Source of the DNA: Arcuatula senhousia
Taxonomy: Eukaryota > Mollusca > Bivalvia > Mytilida > Mytilidae
Length of the DNA stretch: 64,000 nucleotides
NCBI GenBank assembly: GCA_963971305.1
Contig: OZ020304.1
Span: forward strand, 16,474,103 to 16,538,102
Direction of reading: 5' to 3'
Part shown: piece after piece, positions 1 to 12,008 of the stretch
Layout: every line of letters begins with the position of its first letter
How positions within the stretch are numbered: position 1 is the stretch's first letter
Program-made: the position numbers and the translations under genes
The notes under the pieces: model-generated
The model's database searches: none
Told to the model about the DNA's origin: nothing
What the model saw: the letters and a program-made list of their open reading frames with translations, nothing else

Positions 1-200
1 AGTGAATCTTCTAAAGGCTTGCAAAAACGACTCTTCTGATAAATTTGTAACGACTTCTAAATGAATCGCCCTCGTGGCGGCACATGTGAATAAGCAAATA
101 TATGCTTTAGATATGGTTTTGTCACAATTTCTAATGTTTAGCGCTCCTGTGAAATCCACTCCTGTTGCGGTGAAAGGTGGCGCATCTTGAAGTCTCATTT
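1..200 (-). pseudogene. BEL/Pao integrase catalytic core, N-terminal part
   Basis: Minus-strand translation from about 200 to 1 gives a short core start with PPFTATGVDFTGAL (first catalytic Asp in GVDFTG) and, further on, CAATRAIHLEVV, the second conserved block of BEL integrases. It is open to the left edge. Because of the frameshift near 200-215 it is not in frame with the zinc-binding module. Confidence 0.8.
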
Positions 201-749
201 TCGGTAACGGTGCGGTTTCTGTTTGAGGATAGGTCTTCCCATTATTTTACGACAGGTAACACATTTATGCTGAATTTTTCTCACTATCTGGCGAATGGCG
301 GGAATCCAATATTTCTGTCTTATAACGGTAACGGTCGCATTTACTCCCGAATGCAACGATCGGTGATGAGCGTCTATAACGATCAACTCGGACAGTCTAT
401 GATTTGACGGTAGAAGATACGGGAACTTAGTAGAATTCGGTAGTGGCGCATTGTGAATCCGTCCTTCACATCTTAACAGGTTTTCCTCGTCCAGAAATAA
501 GCGCAACTGTACTATACGTGGAAAATTCTGCTTTCTAACGTTCGGTGATCTTAATGCGTCTATTTCATCGCTAAATGCATTCTCTTGGCAATTTCTAATC
601 CATATAATTGACGAATTCGTTATCTCGGTACTTTCCAGTGGTCCGTATTTTCTCGATTGTCCCTCGCATTTACAATTATCTATAAATCGTAAAATATACG
701 CTGACACGCGAAGAAGATGATTATACGATCTAAATCGTTGTATGTCCAC
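195..749 (-). pseudogene. BEL/Pao integrase zinc-binding domain fragment
   Basis: 184 codons, shifted relative to the upstream RT frame. The HHCC-type integrase zinc-binding module is visible: H-x(3)-H in DAHHRSLHSG and C-x(2)-C in HKCVTCRK near the C-terminus, with the intervening YWIP segment typical of BEL integrases. It ends at a stop at 195 caused by a further frameshift near 200-215, after which the integrase core continues in a third frame. Confidence 0.85.
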
Positions 750-2812
750 AATTTTGTGTATTCCCGGTTTCGATTCGACGGTTCTAAATCGTTTTCTTCG
801 TTTTCCTCGACCAGCAGTGATACGCAGGGATCAATACATTTATCATCTGGTATAACGATCGATGGATCGGCTAAAAATGTAGGTCCTCTCAACCACAAGC
901 GGTTCGACATGAGTTGTGTATTTGAAATTCCTCGAGTCAACAAATCTGCTGGGTTTTCCGCTGTTGGACAGTATCTCCATTTACAAGTTGGGATCAGATC
1001 GTGTATTTCTCGGATTCTGTTTGCGATAAAGCGTTTTAACGGTTTAGTACTTTTGATCCAGTGTAGTACTATTTGGCTATCCGACCAAAGATTGGCTTCC
1101 TGTAATCCAAACGACACTAGTAAACGGTTAGTAAGACGTGCACCTAAAACTGCTGCCATCAATTCTAATTGTGGTAATGTTAAGGCTTTAACAGGTGCTA
1201 CCCGATTCTTTGCTAGAACGAATGATGTTTCTTGTCCGTTGCAGATATACGCTACTGCTCCATACGCCTTAACGCTGGCATCAACGAAAACGTGCAAGGT
1301 TGTGACCTTTTCGGTTGACTCTTCCGTAAAATAACTTCTCGAAATTTTCATAGTTGTTGCTTGTTCAATATCTTTCGCTATTTCTATCCATTTATCACTG
1401 ACATCTCTCGGTAATGGCTCGTCCCATTGTAATTTACTCTTCCAAAGATCCTGAAGAAGTAATTTAGCTCGTACTGTAACTGGGGTTAACATCCCTAACG
1501 GATCGTATATCCTTGACGAGTGTCGTAAGATCTCGCGCTTTGTAACCATGTCTTCTGTCGGTAAGATTTCTCGTTTCGGATATCGAACTTCATCCCTTTC
1601 TGCATCCCAAAGCATTCCTAAAATCTTCGTGTTTTCGTCTTTGTCCAATACACCTTGACTTTCGGCTAATTTGCGGACCTTTTCGTTGTTTGACGACCAC
1701 GATCTCAAGTTAAATCCGGCTTTCGACATCATTTTCCTTGATTCTGTGAAATAATTGACGGCTTCCGTTTCCGTTTTTACGCTAGACATGATGTTATCAA
1801 CGTAAAGATCTCTCTCTAGTGTTTCAGATAGTTCTGATTTGTTCGACTGCAAATGTTTCAGAAGTGTTGCACTGAGTATAAATGGTGAGCAGGTTGCTCC
1901 GAATAGCACAGATTTAAACCTATATGTCTTCAATTGACCCTCGGGGTCCTTGATGTCACTGATCCAAAAGAATCTTGTCGCATCTCTATCATCCTCGTGC
2001 AATCCAACATGCAAAAATGCTTTCTCTATGTCTGTTGCTATGGCAACTCGGTGTCGGCGAAATCTAACCATAATGTCGACTAAATCATTCAATTGTGGTG
2101 GTTCATCAGAAAGACAATTGTTCAAACTCGGATGGTTTTTCGATGGCTTGAAACTACAATCGTATACTACTCGTATGGGTGTAGTGCTCGATTCCTTCAT
2201 CACTGGGTGGTGTGGTATATAGTGCACCGTATTGGTTGTCGGTTTACTCTCATTAACGGACTCAATAAATCCTCGTCGTTCTTGGTCAATTATGATTTTA
2301 TTGTACTTCTCCAACATCACTGGATCTTGACTTAATCTCCTGATTACATTCTCGGTCCTTCTTTTTGTAACTAACAAGTTCGATTGTAATTCATCGTGGT
2401 TTGGTTTCCAAGGAAGTTTGGCTACGTACCGATTATCTCGAAATTCAATCGATGTATCTTGGTAGCGTTTGAGGAAATCGTCTTTTGTAGTCTCGACTTC
2501 AGAAGAATCTATCCCGATAGATTCAAGCTTCCAGAAATTTTCTATATCATATTCCGGTTTTGTGTCTCCTATAAACATATTGTGTATTCCTGTAACTGTG
2601 GAACTGCTCTGTTTAGACTCCATTAACGGACCGGATAATAGATAACCAAGTTTCGATTTTACAGCAACTGGTCCGTCTCCACGTACAACATGATCCTCTA
2701 TGAACTGCCAATAGTAGTCAGCTCCGATAAGTATTTCGATTTCAAATCTATCGTCTTCGGTAACGGGGTGAGCTAAGTGAAGTCCTCTTAGATAGCTGCT
2801 GTTCCGGTTCAC
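680..2812 (-). pseudogene. BEL/Pao reverse transcriptase-RNase H
   Basis: 710 codons in the same frame as the gag-protease region, separated from it only by the TAG at 2816-2818. It starts within the remainder of the protease domain, then a reverse transcriptase (about residues 150-400) with the catalytic-loop motif DLYVDNIMSS, that is YVDN where most families have YVDD, as is usual for BEL/Pao. The RNase H-like region follows (about 500-640) with HVFVDASVKAYGAVAY, LPQLELMAA and SDSQIVLHW. The reading frame then runs into a frameshift near 725-750, beyond which the integrase zinc-binding region continues in another frame. Role: copying element RNA to DNA. Confidence 0.88.
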
Positions 2813-2815
2813 ATG

Positions 2816-4486
2816 CTAAATGTGATTTTGAAGCGGGAATGCGATTGTTGGTACGATCAGAAGTTCAATAGGGATGCGGCTTTTGTTCTCAGTTTCAATC
2901 ATTATTGTTGTCTTTCCTAAGTGCCTTACGTTACTTGCATTCTTTTTCCCAAAAGTTGACAACTGTATGACTTCCGTAGTTTCTACATTGAGTTGAAGTT
3001 TCTTAGCTAGTGTTTCGCTTACAAACGAACGTTGAGCACCTTCATCGAATAAGATGTTAGCATCCATTCCTTTCACATTTGACCAAACGGGTGCGATTGC
3101 AGTTTTAAGTACTACGCCTGATCGAAATTTCGTTGCAGAATGCATTACGTTGGTTTCAGCTTCTTCGTTTTCCGTATCATTTACCAAGTTAACATTGACA
3201 TGGCTCGATCCATTCTGAGTTGCGTTTTGTCTCGAATTGTTCCGCTTTTCGTTCTCCTTTGGGTTTTCTGATCGTGGCTTACTCTGTTTTCCACGACATA
3301 TACTTGAGTGGTGTTTCTTACCACATGTGCGACAAACATGTTTCGACGGACATTCATTCACATGATGAGCTCCGAGGCAGTTAAAGCATAGGTTTTCACG
3401 TTTTACGATTTCCATACGCTCTTTGGTATCTGTTATACGTTTACAGTTGATCGGTGCGTGTATCTCTTTACAAAATACGCAAGGCTTTTCAGTAATCACC
3501 CGGTTTTCGCTCTTCGTAGAATTCCCGTAACGTTTCTGTGATTTGGCTCCGGCTAAAAAAGTACACGTAGGTGTGTAGTCTTGGTGCGTATCATCATTTT
3601 GGCTCGTTTCCATGATTTCAATTTCACGCGAAATTGAATCTCTCAGCTTTTCAAGAGTAAGGTTCTCTCGTCCGTGGTCTCTGATAATCGTTTTCCGAAT
3701 TTCATACGGTAACTTGTCAATAATAACGGGTACCAACAGCGAACCATACATCTCTTGGCGTTCACCTAACGACTCTAAGCCTCTTACGTAGCTTTCTAGC
3801 TTATCTCCGTATTTACGCAAACTAAACAGGTTATTCGACGGGGCTGGTAAATTCATCATAGCTTTCATGTACGAATGGATAAGTGTGCTAGTTTGGCCAT
3901 AGCGTTTCTTCAGTAGATTTATAGCTGTTTCGTAGTTATCATTTGTTAACGCAAATCCCTCTATTGTTTCAGCGGCTGGTCCCTGAAGTTGGGCATTGAG
4001 ATATGTAAATTTCTGTATCGGTGTCAATGTATCGTTCAAATGTATGGATGATTCATAACTGTCCCAAAAAGTCTGCCATTTCAATATGTCACCATTAAAG
4101 TACGGCAAGTCTAATCTCGGAAGTTTGTGATTATTCAATCTCGGGACTGTCGGTCTGTGTGTTTCGTTAGCTACATGTACGATCCTATTTGTGTGCATTT
4201 CTGGACTAATACGGGACGTAGATGGGTTTGAATCAAACGTGCATTCATTTGCGCAAGTATTTGTGTTGCCAAAATTTACTTCTGGACTAAAGCTTGATGC
4301 TTGTGGATTTAGTTGTCGTGTCGTTGTCTCACTTTGATCTTTTGTGGTTTTGTTCAGCAAAGATATGTGTTCTTTAATTTCTCTAATTTTGCAATCTAAA
4401 TCTAACATATACTCATCTATGTATTCGATCTCTGGCAGCATTTCTTCCTCCGGTAACGAATCAAATATTTCCTGATTTAGTTTCAC
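2816..4486 (-). pseudogene. BEL/Pao gag-protease region
   Basis: 556 codons open. A coiled acidic N-terminus (residues 1-60) is followed by a capsid-like DUF1759-type region (about 125-300, with LPYFNGD and the W-x-F-W spacing typical of BEL gag), then cysteine/histidine knuckles (about 335-400, including CFNCLGAHH and CRTCGKKHH), then an aspartic protease starting at ILFDEGAQRSFV (about 475). The active-site triplet reads D-E-G rather than the usual D-S/T-G. The frame ends at a TAG inside the protease domain and resumes in the same frame one codon later, so the break is a point stop, not a frameshift. No ATG precedes residue 16 (the frame opens through GTG), so the true start is uncertain. 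It would encode the structural and maturation proteins of the element. Confidence 0.85.
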
Positions 4487-5094
4487 AAGTAAGTCTTGTT
4501 TTTCTTCTTGTTTAACGTTTTACATATCATTTGTAGCAGGCTTCGAAAGCCTATTCTTGCACTTTTCGCGGCCCGGAGTATGTCGGGAATTCGGCGGGTA
4601 CGTTAGCGCTAACGTTCCGCACCTCTCTATTGTATCGTTTATATGTATTGTGACGTTCTCTTTGTTATAGCTTGATTACGATTCGAAATACAACGTAGAA
4701 CTGAACGCATTTTTCTTCTTTCCACATCGTCCCCACACCATTCTATAGAATCAAAGACAGAGAAAGGTTTTAAAGCAACAAACAAAAATTCTAGCTATTT
4801 CCGGAGCTGAACTATTATTTATTTTATTTCATCCTGTTACATTTCCCTCAGTGGCCCAGGGAAAGCGCACTGAGGGGCCATGTGTTACACTAACTCAGCC
4901 ACGCCCATGGATAAGCGGGAGAGAAATGGTCCAATAATAAACGTCAAAAACAGATAATCATGATAAATAATGTAATACATCTGACAATTATTCAATCTTA
5001 TCATACATGTGTGCGCACGTGCTTATAACTCATGTTCATTTTTAATGTAATTGATGAGAAATATTGGATGGAGTGCAATCTTAGAAGACCACGA

Positions 5095-5440
5095 GCAAAG
5101 GAGATATGGAGGGGGAAAATTTAGCTTATGAGATGCACAACTTGGCGGTCCACAATAGGATCCTTTACCTGCATACAGCGTGGCATTCTCAACACGTTTG
5201 TTTGATAGTTACTGTTTTTCCCCTAATTAGCATCAAGGCGATTTTGGTGATGCAGTGGAGAATACGTCGACACAAGACCAATCGGGAAGAAGAGTAATGA
5301 AAAATTGATGTGTAGGGACGGACAATTTAGCCTTCCCCGAATTGACCTTGTGTCCCCTTCATCATTTAATGTTCATTGTATCACCCTTTCATTGTTCATC
5401 TCTAGGATACAGCCAAAATCGCGCATCTTGGGAGGAAACC
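5095..5440. repeat. Rearranged SINE-like fragments (families A and B)
   Basis: 5095-5215 is an inverted internal piece of family A (compare 6250-6345). About 5240-5325 is a minus-strand piece of family B and 5326-5440 a plus-strand piece of B, so two halves of the same family face each other. All are diverged and non-coding; the short open frame here is only the repeat. Confidence 0.65.
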
Positions 5441-6026
5441 ATTAACCTACTTGGTACATCTTTATTTAATTAAGTTATAAAAATAAAGTTTAGTCATTTT
5501 TTGTCAAGAGGGAACAACCTAAAACATCTTTGATAATGCAAAGGCTCAGATGAAACAATCCAAAGCCTGGCACCCACGACAGTATGACCGTTTTTTATTG
5601 GTTCTTGCATGCCATCCTCGACACATTGCATGTATACGAGTATTTTGTCACGAATTTCAAATCGACCTAAAGGATAAGCACATGCCGATCGTGTTTAACT
5701 CTCAGGTAAAATCTAATTTTCAGCTCACTTAAGGTGGGACGATACCAAATGACATATATCCAGATTTCAATGAAAATTTGCAAACATATAGTTCTTAGTG
5801 ATATACATCCATATATAAAATAAAAAATGGGGGTACCGGACCTCGTTTTCAAAATATAAGCATCTGAAAACTGCAATTTTGGCGGGAAATTTACAAAGAC
5901 ATATAGGAAAAAAAGAGTTTCAACACCATTTATTTTTACTTTTTATACACAAAAATGGACTAACGATATCCAAATTTTGACCAAAAACTAATATAGTATT
6001 CCTTGGAAAATTTGCGCTCCACTGTA
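5441..6026. other. Unassigned AT-rich intergenic stretch
   Basis: No open frame above background, no RNA gene and no clear repeat boundary seen. Confidence 0.5.
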
Positions 6027-6513
6027 GTCCCGTGCGGGGCCCGGGTGGCGAATAGGCCCGCAGCAGAGCCTAGCTTGTCGTAAGAGGCGACTAAGGGTCT
6101 TGGGATTCTGACATCGGGTCAGTGCTCAGCCCACAGAGCGACCAAGTGTGTACCCTAAGTGGCTGAATAGGGTAGCCCTCGTCCGCGGGGGTTGTCAGGT
6201 CTATAATACGGAAACCCTGACCGCCGACCATAGTGGGCCAACGTGTGTGGAGAGTGCCACGCTTCATGCACGTAAAAGACCCCTTTGTGGACCGCCCAGT
6301 AGTGCACCACATAGGCTAAATTTTCCGCCCCTACCCACCTCTCCCCTTTTTCTGTGGTTCTTCAAAATTTACCGGTCCTTTGTTTCCCACCCCACCCCAT
6401 ATTTCATTTATCATCATCATTTCATGTTCATTTTATCATCCCTTTCATGTTCATCGCCTGTAAATAACCTATATAGCGTTGCACGGGCGTAAAACACCAA
6501 CTCACTCACTCAC
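6027..6513 (+). mobile_element. SINE-like retroposon, family A, near full length
   Basis: Begins GTCCCGTGCGGGGCCCGG and ends in the block GGGCGTAAAACACCAA followed by (CTCA)n. It matches the copies at 20738-21222 and 36413-36900 along their whole length of about 485 bp. It has no long coding frame; the GC-rich head is not tRNA-, 5S- or 7SL-like by eye. The target duplication is unclear for this copy. Confidence 0.85.
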
Positions 6514-6864
6514 CATTGATGTAAAATAAAGGATATGTCACGGACTTCGTTTTTAAGGTACGGACTCGTGAACATGGCCTTTACGTGAAAAATGCAATAG
6601 AATCTAACTAAAATTAACGTCGCGTTTCACGACGTTCAGACGGATTTTTCAGTGTACAGGGTGCCGTTTCATAAAACGATCTTTATTAGCGATTATTGTT
6701 AAATTTAACGTGCGCTCTACGATCACCTTACGACTGACAATACGTGCGTTTCATAAAACAATCGCTAAGGAAACGTTAATTTCCAAACGCTAATCAATCG
6801 CAAATCACTCGCTGTTTGTCGTTCTATTTTTAGACGTTAGGAATTCCCTTTAACTCTTTGATGT

Positions 6865-8175
6865 TGGAGTCATAGTAAGTAACTAACTAACTTACTAACT
6901 AATTTATTCAGACTAAAATCCATTACAGAAGATCATCTTTGAAAAGGAAGCAACATTCTACAATAGACAAAATATCATACAATAACAAAACACACGGAAC
7001 ACATAATATTCATATATCATTATTATAACCTAACCAATCCCTCTTGACGAATTTCGAGTCTTCATACAGTCTTCCAAGAATGAAAATAATCTTATTAGAA
7101 CATCAGTTTCAGACGCATTCATTAAATATTTAAATTTTTCAAGGATTTCTAGGTTTCGGAATTCGAATACAATTTCAGATATATCTGCGAAAAATAAATT
7201 TCGTGAATTTTCGAACAAATCGCACTCGCAGATGAAATGGAATTCATCTTCTATCTTATTTGCATTACATGATTTACAGAGACGTTCATTTGACGGAGTT
7301 TTGTTGTATCGCCCCCTTTCAATTTCAAGATTATGATTTGAAATTCGTTGTTTAGATAAAAGTTTTGTATGTTGCCTTGGTACATTCAGTTGTGTATAGG
7401 TTTCAGGTTTGTATTCTTTTTTTCAGTGTATTATATGTGCCAAGTTTGTTATGATCATCAGAAGAAAGGATGGAAAAGAAGTATCTGTTGTATCTCTCTT
7501 CAAATTTCTTTCTTAACCAGCTTGCCTTCAGATATAGTACCCTTATTATTCCACACATGAATAAATCCCATTGTTTTGAGCAGTTCAAGAATATGTATGT
7601 TAAATGAACTCGGGAAAGTTTTGTCAATACATTCCGCTGTTCTAGATGCTAATTTACCGTTATGTATAGATATAGCCAGTATTTTATAGACTGTAACATA
7701 ACAGAGATGGATATTGGATAACGGCCTAATTCGGCCATTGAGGCTATATTAGAAGCATACTTGTTTACCCCTAACACGAATTTACAAAACCCGATATGTA
7801 CTTTTTCTGGGATAAAACTGAGGAATGAATCTTCTAAGGCGTTATTTTTATCGGAAGTGAGTTTTTTTGTCTAAATTCAAAGTATATGGTCCCCACAGCT
7901 CGCTTCCATACGTTAAAACTGGTTTCACACACGAGTCAAATAATTTAAACATTAGTTGGGAGTAATTGTGATGACTCTGGAACTTCCGCTTTATCAGAAA
8001 AATTACTTTTAGTGTTTTTTTCTTCAAATTATCTACAGCGTAAGTAAAGGAGCCCGATGCTCTCATTAAGAGACCAAGGTATTTGTACTCTTGCACCGTT
8101 TTTATTATGAAAGATTAACATTTTTTAAGTAGCCTCCCCGTTTTATTGAAGACTATAACTTGTGTTTTTATAAAA
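6865..8175 (-). pseudogene. Non-LTR retrotransposon fragment, RT C-terminus and 3' tail
   Basis: On the minus strand from 8175 leftwards a degenerate frame carries QEYKYLGLLMRASG and VKPVLTYGSELWG (about 7848-8096), the end of a LINE reverse transcriptase, and further on a C-x(2)-C ... HF-x(3)-C zinc knuckle near 7215-7290. The 3' end is a run of TTAG/GTTA repeats at about 6865-6905, a microsatellite tail typical of several LINE clades. It is 5'-truncated and interrupted by many stops. Another copy of the same broad type lies at 9190-10262 in the opposite orientation. Confidence 0.75.
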
Positions 8176-9190
8176 AATATCGATTTTAATTAGTTAACTC
8201 TTTATGCATAAAGGTATGGGACTTGTGGCAAATTTTGGGAAGCAATAGTCATATTTCTTGATTTCTTGTTTTTGTATCATATCAAAATGGTCGCCAGAAA
8301 CCTTGCTTACAAAAGACCTCAACACATTTAAGCCGATTATTTTTTTTTTATTTACTAATCAAAGTACCGAGAGTTATTACCGTGTTGATTAGTAAAGCAA
8401 GAAAAAGTACCACCTGAGAAATTTACTGTCATTAGACTGGAGATTGAGGATAAAGGAAAGGTCTTTTTTTTTGCATAATTTTGGGCCTCAGTTTTCAAGC
8501 ATTGTATCTGTATACAGATATTTTTTTTTTTAAAAGGATGCGGGTTGTGAACAGCTTTATTATGGGTGAAATATCACCGACGGGGCAAACAACAATCAAT
8601 CGATCTACAACATTTAATAAGGGCAGGTACCCGTTTCAACTACATTTGTCATGATTTAGAAAATATAACCCCCCTTGGTAAAGGAGTATGTTTGGAAAGG
8701 GCAAAAAACGGCCCTAAATTTCAAATTCGAGACTGCTTCTAAATAATGCTGCTAGAATGGTCATAAGACTCTATACTTTATAAAATGTCATAAATTGTGC
8801 ATGAATTGTTTACTCTTGTGAACAACAGGACCTTTAAAGTTAGTGAATTTCTGTAAAAATCGATATTTTTGACCTATTTAGCCTCTTATTCTGTAAAAAA
8901 TGATGAATATAATGTTGGCCGCATATTCTGACCAAAATTATTTTTTGGTTAAAATATTCGCTTTTAAGTAATAAATAAATAAACAAAAATCTTTGTTGGT
9001 CAGAGCATGCGGCCACTTTTGGTTTTGTCACAATAGTGGTGAAAAGGGGTGAAAAATCGACAAAAATGAAGATTTTCCTATTTTTTCTAATATTTATGGT
9101 GCCATCGAAGGAAACAGCACAATTTTATCATTAGAGAACTATTATATTTGTTAAATATAGGTATTCTGTGGGTTATTTCCTAAGCATTCA
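8176..9190. other. Unassigned interior of the Harbinger element
   Basis: AT-rich, no supported gene. A short hairpin (TTTACTAATCAA and its complement, 8351-8396) is present. About 50 bp near 8680-8720 resembles, in inverted orientation, 10268-10325 on the other side of the plus-strand LINE fragment. Confidence 0.45.
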
Positions 9191-9195
9191 TGTAG

Positions 9196-10080
9196 ATGTA
9201 TGGTGCAGATGTTTGGGGTTGCTATTTACCTCCCTCCTTTAAATTAGAACATTTATGTGATTGGACTAGACAATCAAAATTTTCACCATCTTCTAAGATG
9301 GATTTGCATTTCAGTAAATATATTCTTGGAATTTACAAAAAAGGCTCCAATTTTGGAGTAATGTCTGAATTGGGTAGGTGTCCTATTATTCTGGACTGTT
9401 TTAAAGCTAGTATAAATTACTGGTATCGTTTGGAAAATATCCCGAACGGTTTACTAAAAGATGCTTATTTGGAATCCAAAAATATTTATGAGGAGGGAGG
9501 GAAATCATGGTTTTCAGCTATTACCAATCTATTTACTATTTTAAAGACTCCAGGAGGAAATAAGTATAAAAAATATTCAAAATCATCATTTAAACACTCT
9601 ATTAAAACAGATATACAAAATATTTATATAAAAACTTGGTATAATAACAGAAATAAACTAATTGTTGATAATGGAACTTTAAGGACCTATCTGAAAATCA
9701 AAACCAACTTTGGATTTGAAAAATATCTAGAACTTATAACTGATTCAGAACTCAGAAGGTCTATCACAAAATTCAAGATCAGTTGTCATAAATTAAAAAT
9801 TGAAACAGGTAGACATACCAAACCAAAAACTCCTTTAGAAGATAGAATTTGTGATAGGTGTAATAATTTAGAAGTAGATGACGAATTACATTTTTTTAAC
9901 CAATGCTTAAAATTCTCTGAGTCCAGAATTATATTATTTAATAAGATTAAAGAATCTAATATTAACTTTAGTACATGTAGCTTATCACAATTTAACAAAT
10001 TATACTGGACTCTCAATTGTGAAAATATAAACATACTTAATAATTTTGGCAAGTTCCTCTTGGAGTCAAGGTTGATATAA
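9196..10080 (+). pseudogene. Non-LTR retrotransposon ORF2 C-terminal fragment
   Basis: An open frame of 294 codons that begins inside the conserved block (MYGADVWG, normally preceded by reverse-transcriptase sequence) and runs to the natural ORF2 end. It has the usual post-RT region (KYILGI..., ELGRCPI...YWYRL) and a C-terminal zinc knuckle CDRCN ... ELHFFNQC. The absence of the RT palm and endonuclease shows 5' truncation at about 9190, the common fate of LINE insertions. The frame is intact, so the insertion is younger than the minus-strand copy at 6865-8175. Clade not determined. Confidence 0.8.
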
Positions 10081-10262
10081 ATGTTTTATTCTACACCACT
10101 GTTTTATATTTTGACAGATTATATAAATTCATGTACTTTACACCAGTTAAAAGGTTCAAATATTTATATGTTATCTATGTCATTAAATCATAATTGTTTG
10201 TCATGTCATTGCCCCTCGAGGGCCCTTAATTGGTCAATAAACTTGTATTCTTGTATTCTTGT
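10081..10262 (+). mobile_element. 3' UTR and tail of the LINE fragment
   Basis: After the stop, an A/T-rich 3' UTR ends in AATAAACTTGTATTCTTGTA, with a repeated TTGTATTC unit as terminal microsatellite. A 7-bp word TGTAGAT occurs at both insertion edges (9191-9197 and about 10258-10264) and may be the target duplication. Confidence 0.6.
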
Positions 10263-10479
10263 AGATTTCTTAAACATGAAAAATCAGCCCAATTACAGGG
10301 CCGATTATGGGCCTTTGTGAACATACTCCTTTAATTTGTATAAATTTCGGTGATTGCATTTCAGCATTAATTACCGACCTCATTTTTTTTAGAATGAAAA
10401 GTTAAAAATAGTATATGACATGAATAAAAATAGAATACTAATTTTACTTCCTGGAAAATTAATGTACGCGGACCTGATA

Positions 10480-10790
10480 GAAGGCACCCAACAAACGGCG
10501 TTTCAATTAACTGGATTTGACACGCTGAATGGACTATTGGCAACGCGACGGGTGTGCTATAGCAAGCAGGAACTGCTTACTCTTCCGGAGCACCTGAATT
10601 CACTCTTGTTTCGACTGGAGTTCGCGTTGTTGATTGATATTCAGTTGTTTTGTGTTTCCATGTTTTACGTGTTGTCTGTTTTTGTTCCGTTCTTGTTTGT
10701 GTTTACTGGTTTAGTCTCTGCCCTTTCGGACTTTTGACATTCGGATACCCCATTGGTACCTCTGCTTCTTTCAATATTTGACAGTTGGTT
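10480..10790 (+). repeat. Bivalve-type interspersed repeat fragment
   Basis: The segment with CAGGAACTGCTTACTCTTCC and the following GTT/TTG-rich stretch resembles a repeat I associate with mussel and other bivalve genomes. The open frame of about 100 codons over it shows no protein family and a low-complexity hydrophobic end, so I do not call it a gene. Confidence 0.4.
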
Positions 10791-10904
10791 TTGTGAAGTT
10801 GAAGTATTATTTGAAATCATTTAACAATTTAATCGTGATTTTATTGACAAAATTGAGAAAAAAATAAAACAATTTTAGTATAAGTAAGTCGAGTCCAGAA
10901 AAAG

Positions 10905-11468
10905 AAACTCCCATCAAGTTTGCATTGCAGATGGCCTGAACATTCAGGGCATGGTACCCCTTTCGGCAAACAAAAGACTGCTCATCTTCCACTGGTCTGA
11001 TGATGGGTATAAGGGTTCCGTTTTTTTGCTCCTTCTACGTTGGGCATCCCTGCAATTTGATGGAAATCTTCTTTGACCTCCCTTAAACTTCTCTGGTTGA
11101 AGCCAAACTCGATCTTTCCCACCAAAGTTGATACCAATTCATCCGTGACGCTCTCAATAACCCTTAAAACAGAAGATCTACTGATGCCATGAATGATCTC
11201 CGATAAAAATCCTCCTTTTGCGTAAAACCTCAGTGTGGTGAGAATCTGCAGAAGAGGGGAAATAGCGTGATTCCTCAATGAGGGTCTCTCCAGTCTTGGA
11301 CCTACCATATCTACCAGTTCAAAAATAGAGCCTCTTGTTTGACGGATACCTTTGAATTATCTCCACATCGTCAAGAATATCCATCACATTGGTGCGATCC
11401 CTAAATACTATTTGTCGTCTCAGCGATCTCCGGTTGTTTGCGTTTAAGATTTGAACAAGTGTCGCCAT
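10905..11468 (-). pseudogene. HARBI1-like Harbinger transposase, N-terminal fragment
   Basis: Starts at ATG 11466-11468 (MATLVQILNANNRRSLRRQI) and reads into the block ending IIQRYPSNKRLYF; a frameshift near 11330 moves to the frame carrying GPRLERPSLRNHAISPLLQI and FLSEIIHGISRSSVLRVIES, typical of HARBI1-like transposases. A second shift near 10985 leads to EDEQSFVCRKGYHALNVQAI, the approach to the first part of the DDE catalytic domain. The sequence then stops matching, so most of the nuclease domain is missing. This copy is inactive but could be mobilised in trans through its intact ends. Confidence 0.85.
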
Positions 11469-11734
11469 CTTTGAAACTAACGCTTAATTAGCGAGAGGGT
11501 CATGTACACGTTAATAGCGATTGCTATTTGCACGCTAATTGCGATCGTCGTTAATAGCGATTGTTTTATGAAACGGATTATTAGCGATGCGATTAGTTAA
11601 CGATTGAACGTTAGCTAACGATCGTTTTATGAAACGGCACCCAGGTAAATTTTATCGGTAACGTCGTTTTTAACGTAACGTCCCACCTTAAATTAATGAC
11701 ACTAGACGTCTTCGTTCGAAATGTTTAGGCATCA

Positions 11735-12008
11735 GGGGTTGTGTCCCGAGTGCGACCGGGGAGGCGACAAGGCCCGGAGCAGAGCTTAGATTGGCGTAAG
11801 AGGCGACATAGGGCCTTGGGATTCTGGACATCGGGTTAGTGCTCAGCCCATAAATGACCAAGTGTGTACCATAGGTGGATGATGGTGGCCCTTGTTCGTT
11901 GAGGTTGTCGGTCTGCAATACTTTACTAATATTTTATCATCCTTTTCATGTTCATCGCCTTTAAATATATAGCGTTGCAAGGGCGTTAAACACCAACCCA
12001 CTCATTCA
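11735..12008 (+). mobile_element. SINE-like family A, internally deleted
   Basis: The first ~190 bp of family A and its last ~80 bp (CATGTTCATCGCCT... GGGCGTTAAACACCAACCCA) are joined at about 11923, with the middle lost. Confidence 0.75.

Larger units (their letters stand above)
1..4890 (-). mobile_element. BEL/Pao LTR retrotransposon, degraded, runs off left edge
   Basis: Reading the minus strand from right to left there are, in order, a gag region with zinc knuckles, an aspartic protease, a BEL-type reverse transcriptase with RNase H, an integrase zinc-binding domain and the start of the integrase core, which is the BEL/Pao gene order. The coding region is broken by an in-frame TAG at 2816-2818, a frameshift near 725-750 and another near 200-215, so this copy cannot make a complete polyprotein. 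The upstream 400 bases (about 4490-4890) should hold the 5' LTR and primer site; they contain A/T-rich polyadenylation-like words on the minus strand and TGTAAC starts at 4864 and 4889, but I could not fix the LTR ends. The 3' half lies outside the window. Confidence 0.9.
6660..11641. mobile_element. Harbinger-type DNA transposon with nested insertions
   Basis: The left end starts GGTGCCGTTTCATAAAACGA and the right end is its inverted complement at 11622-11641. A CAG triplet flanks both ends (6657-6659 and 11642-11644), fitting the 3-bp target duplication of PIF/Harbinger elements. A second internal copy of the terminal word lies near each end (6748-6768 and 11551-11574), giving paired subterminal repeats probably bound by the transposase or its Myb-like partner. 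The only element gene seen is the N-terminal part of a HARBI1-like transposase on the minus strand near the right end. Two non-LTR fragments, one on each strand, fill the middle. Confidence 0.85.

Noticed and set aside
717..2626. Plus-strand frames over the BEL element
   Set aside because: Mirror frames of the minus-strand reverse transcriptase.
6148..6492. 114-codon frame also seen at 20859-21203 and 36534-36842
   Set aside because: Frame lies inside SINE-like family A and varies with each copy; no coding signature.
10420..10737. 105-codon plus-strand frame as a gene
   Set aside because: Overlaps an interspersed repeat and ends in a low-complexity hydrophobic stretch without family motif.
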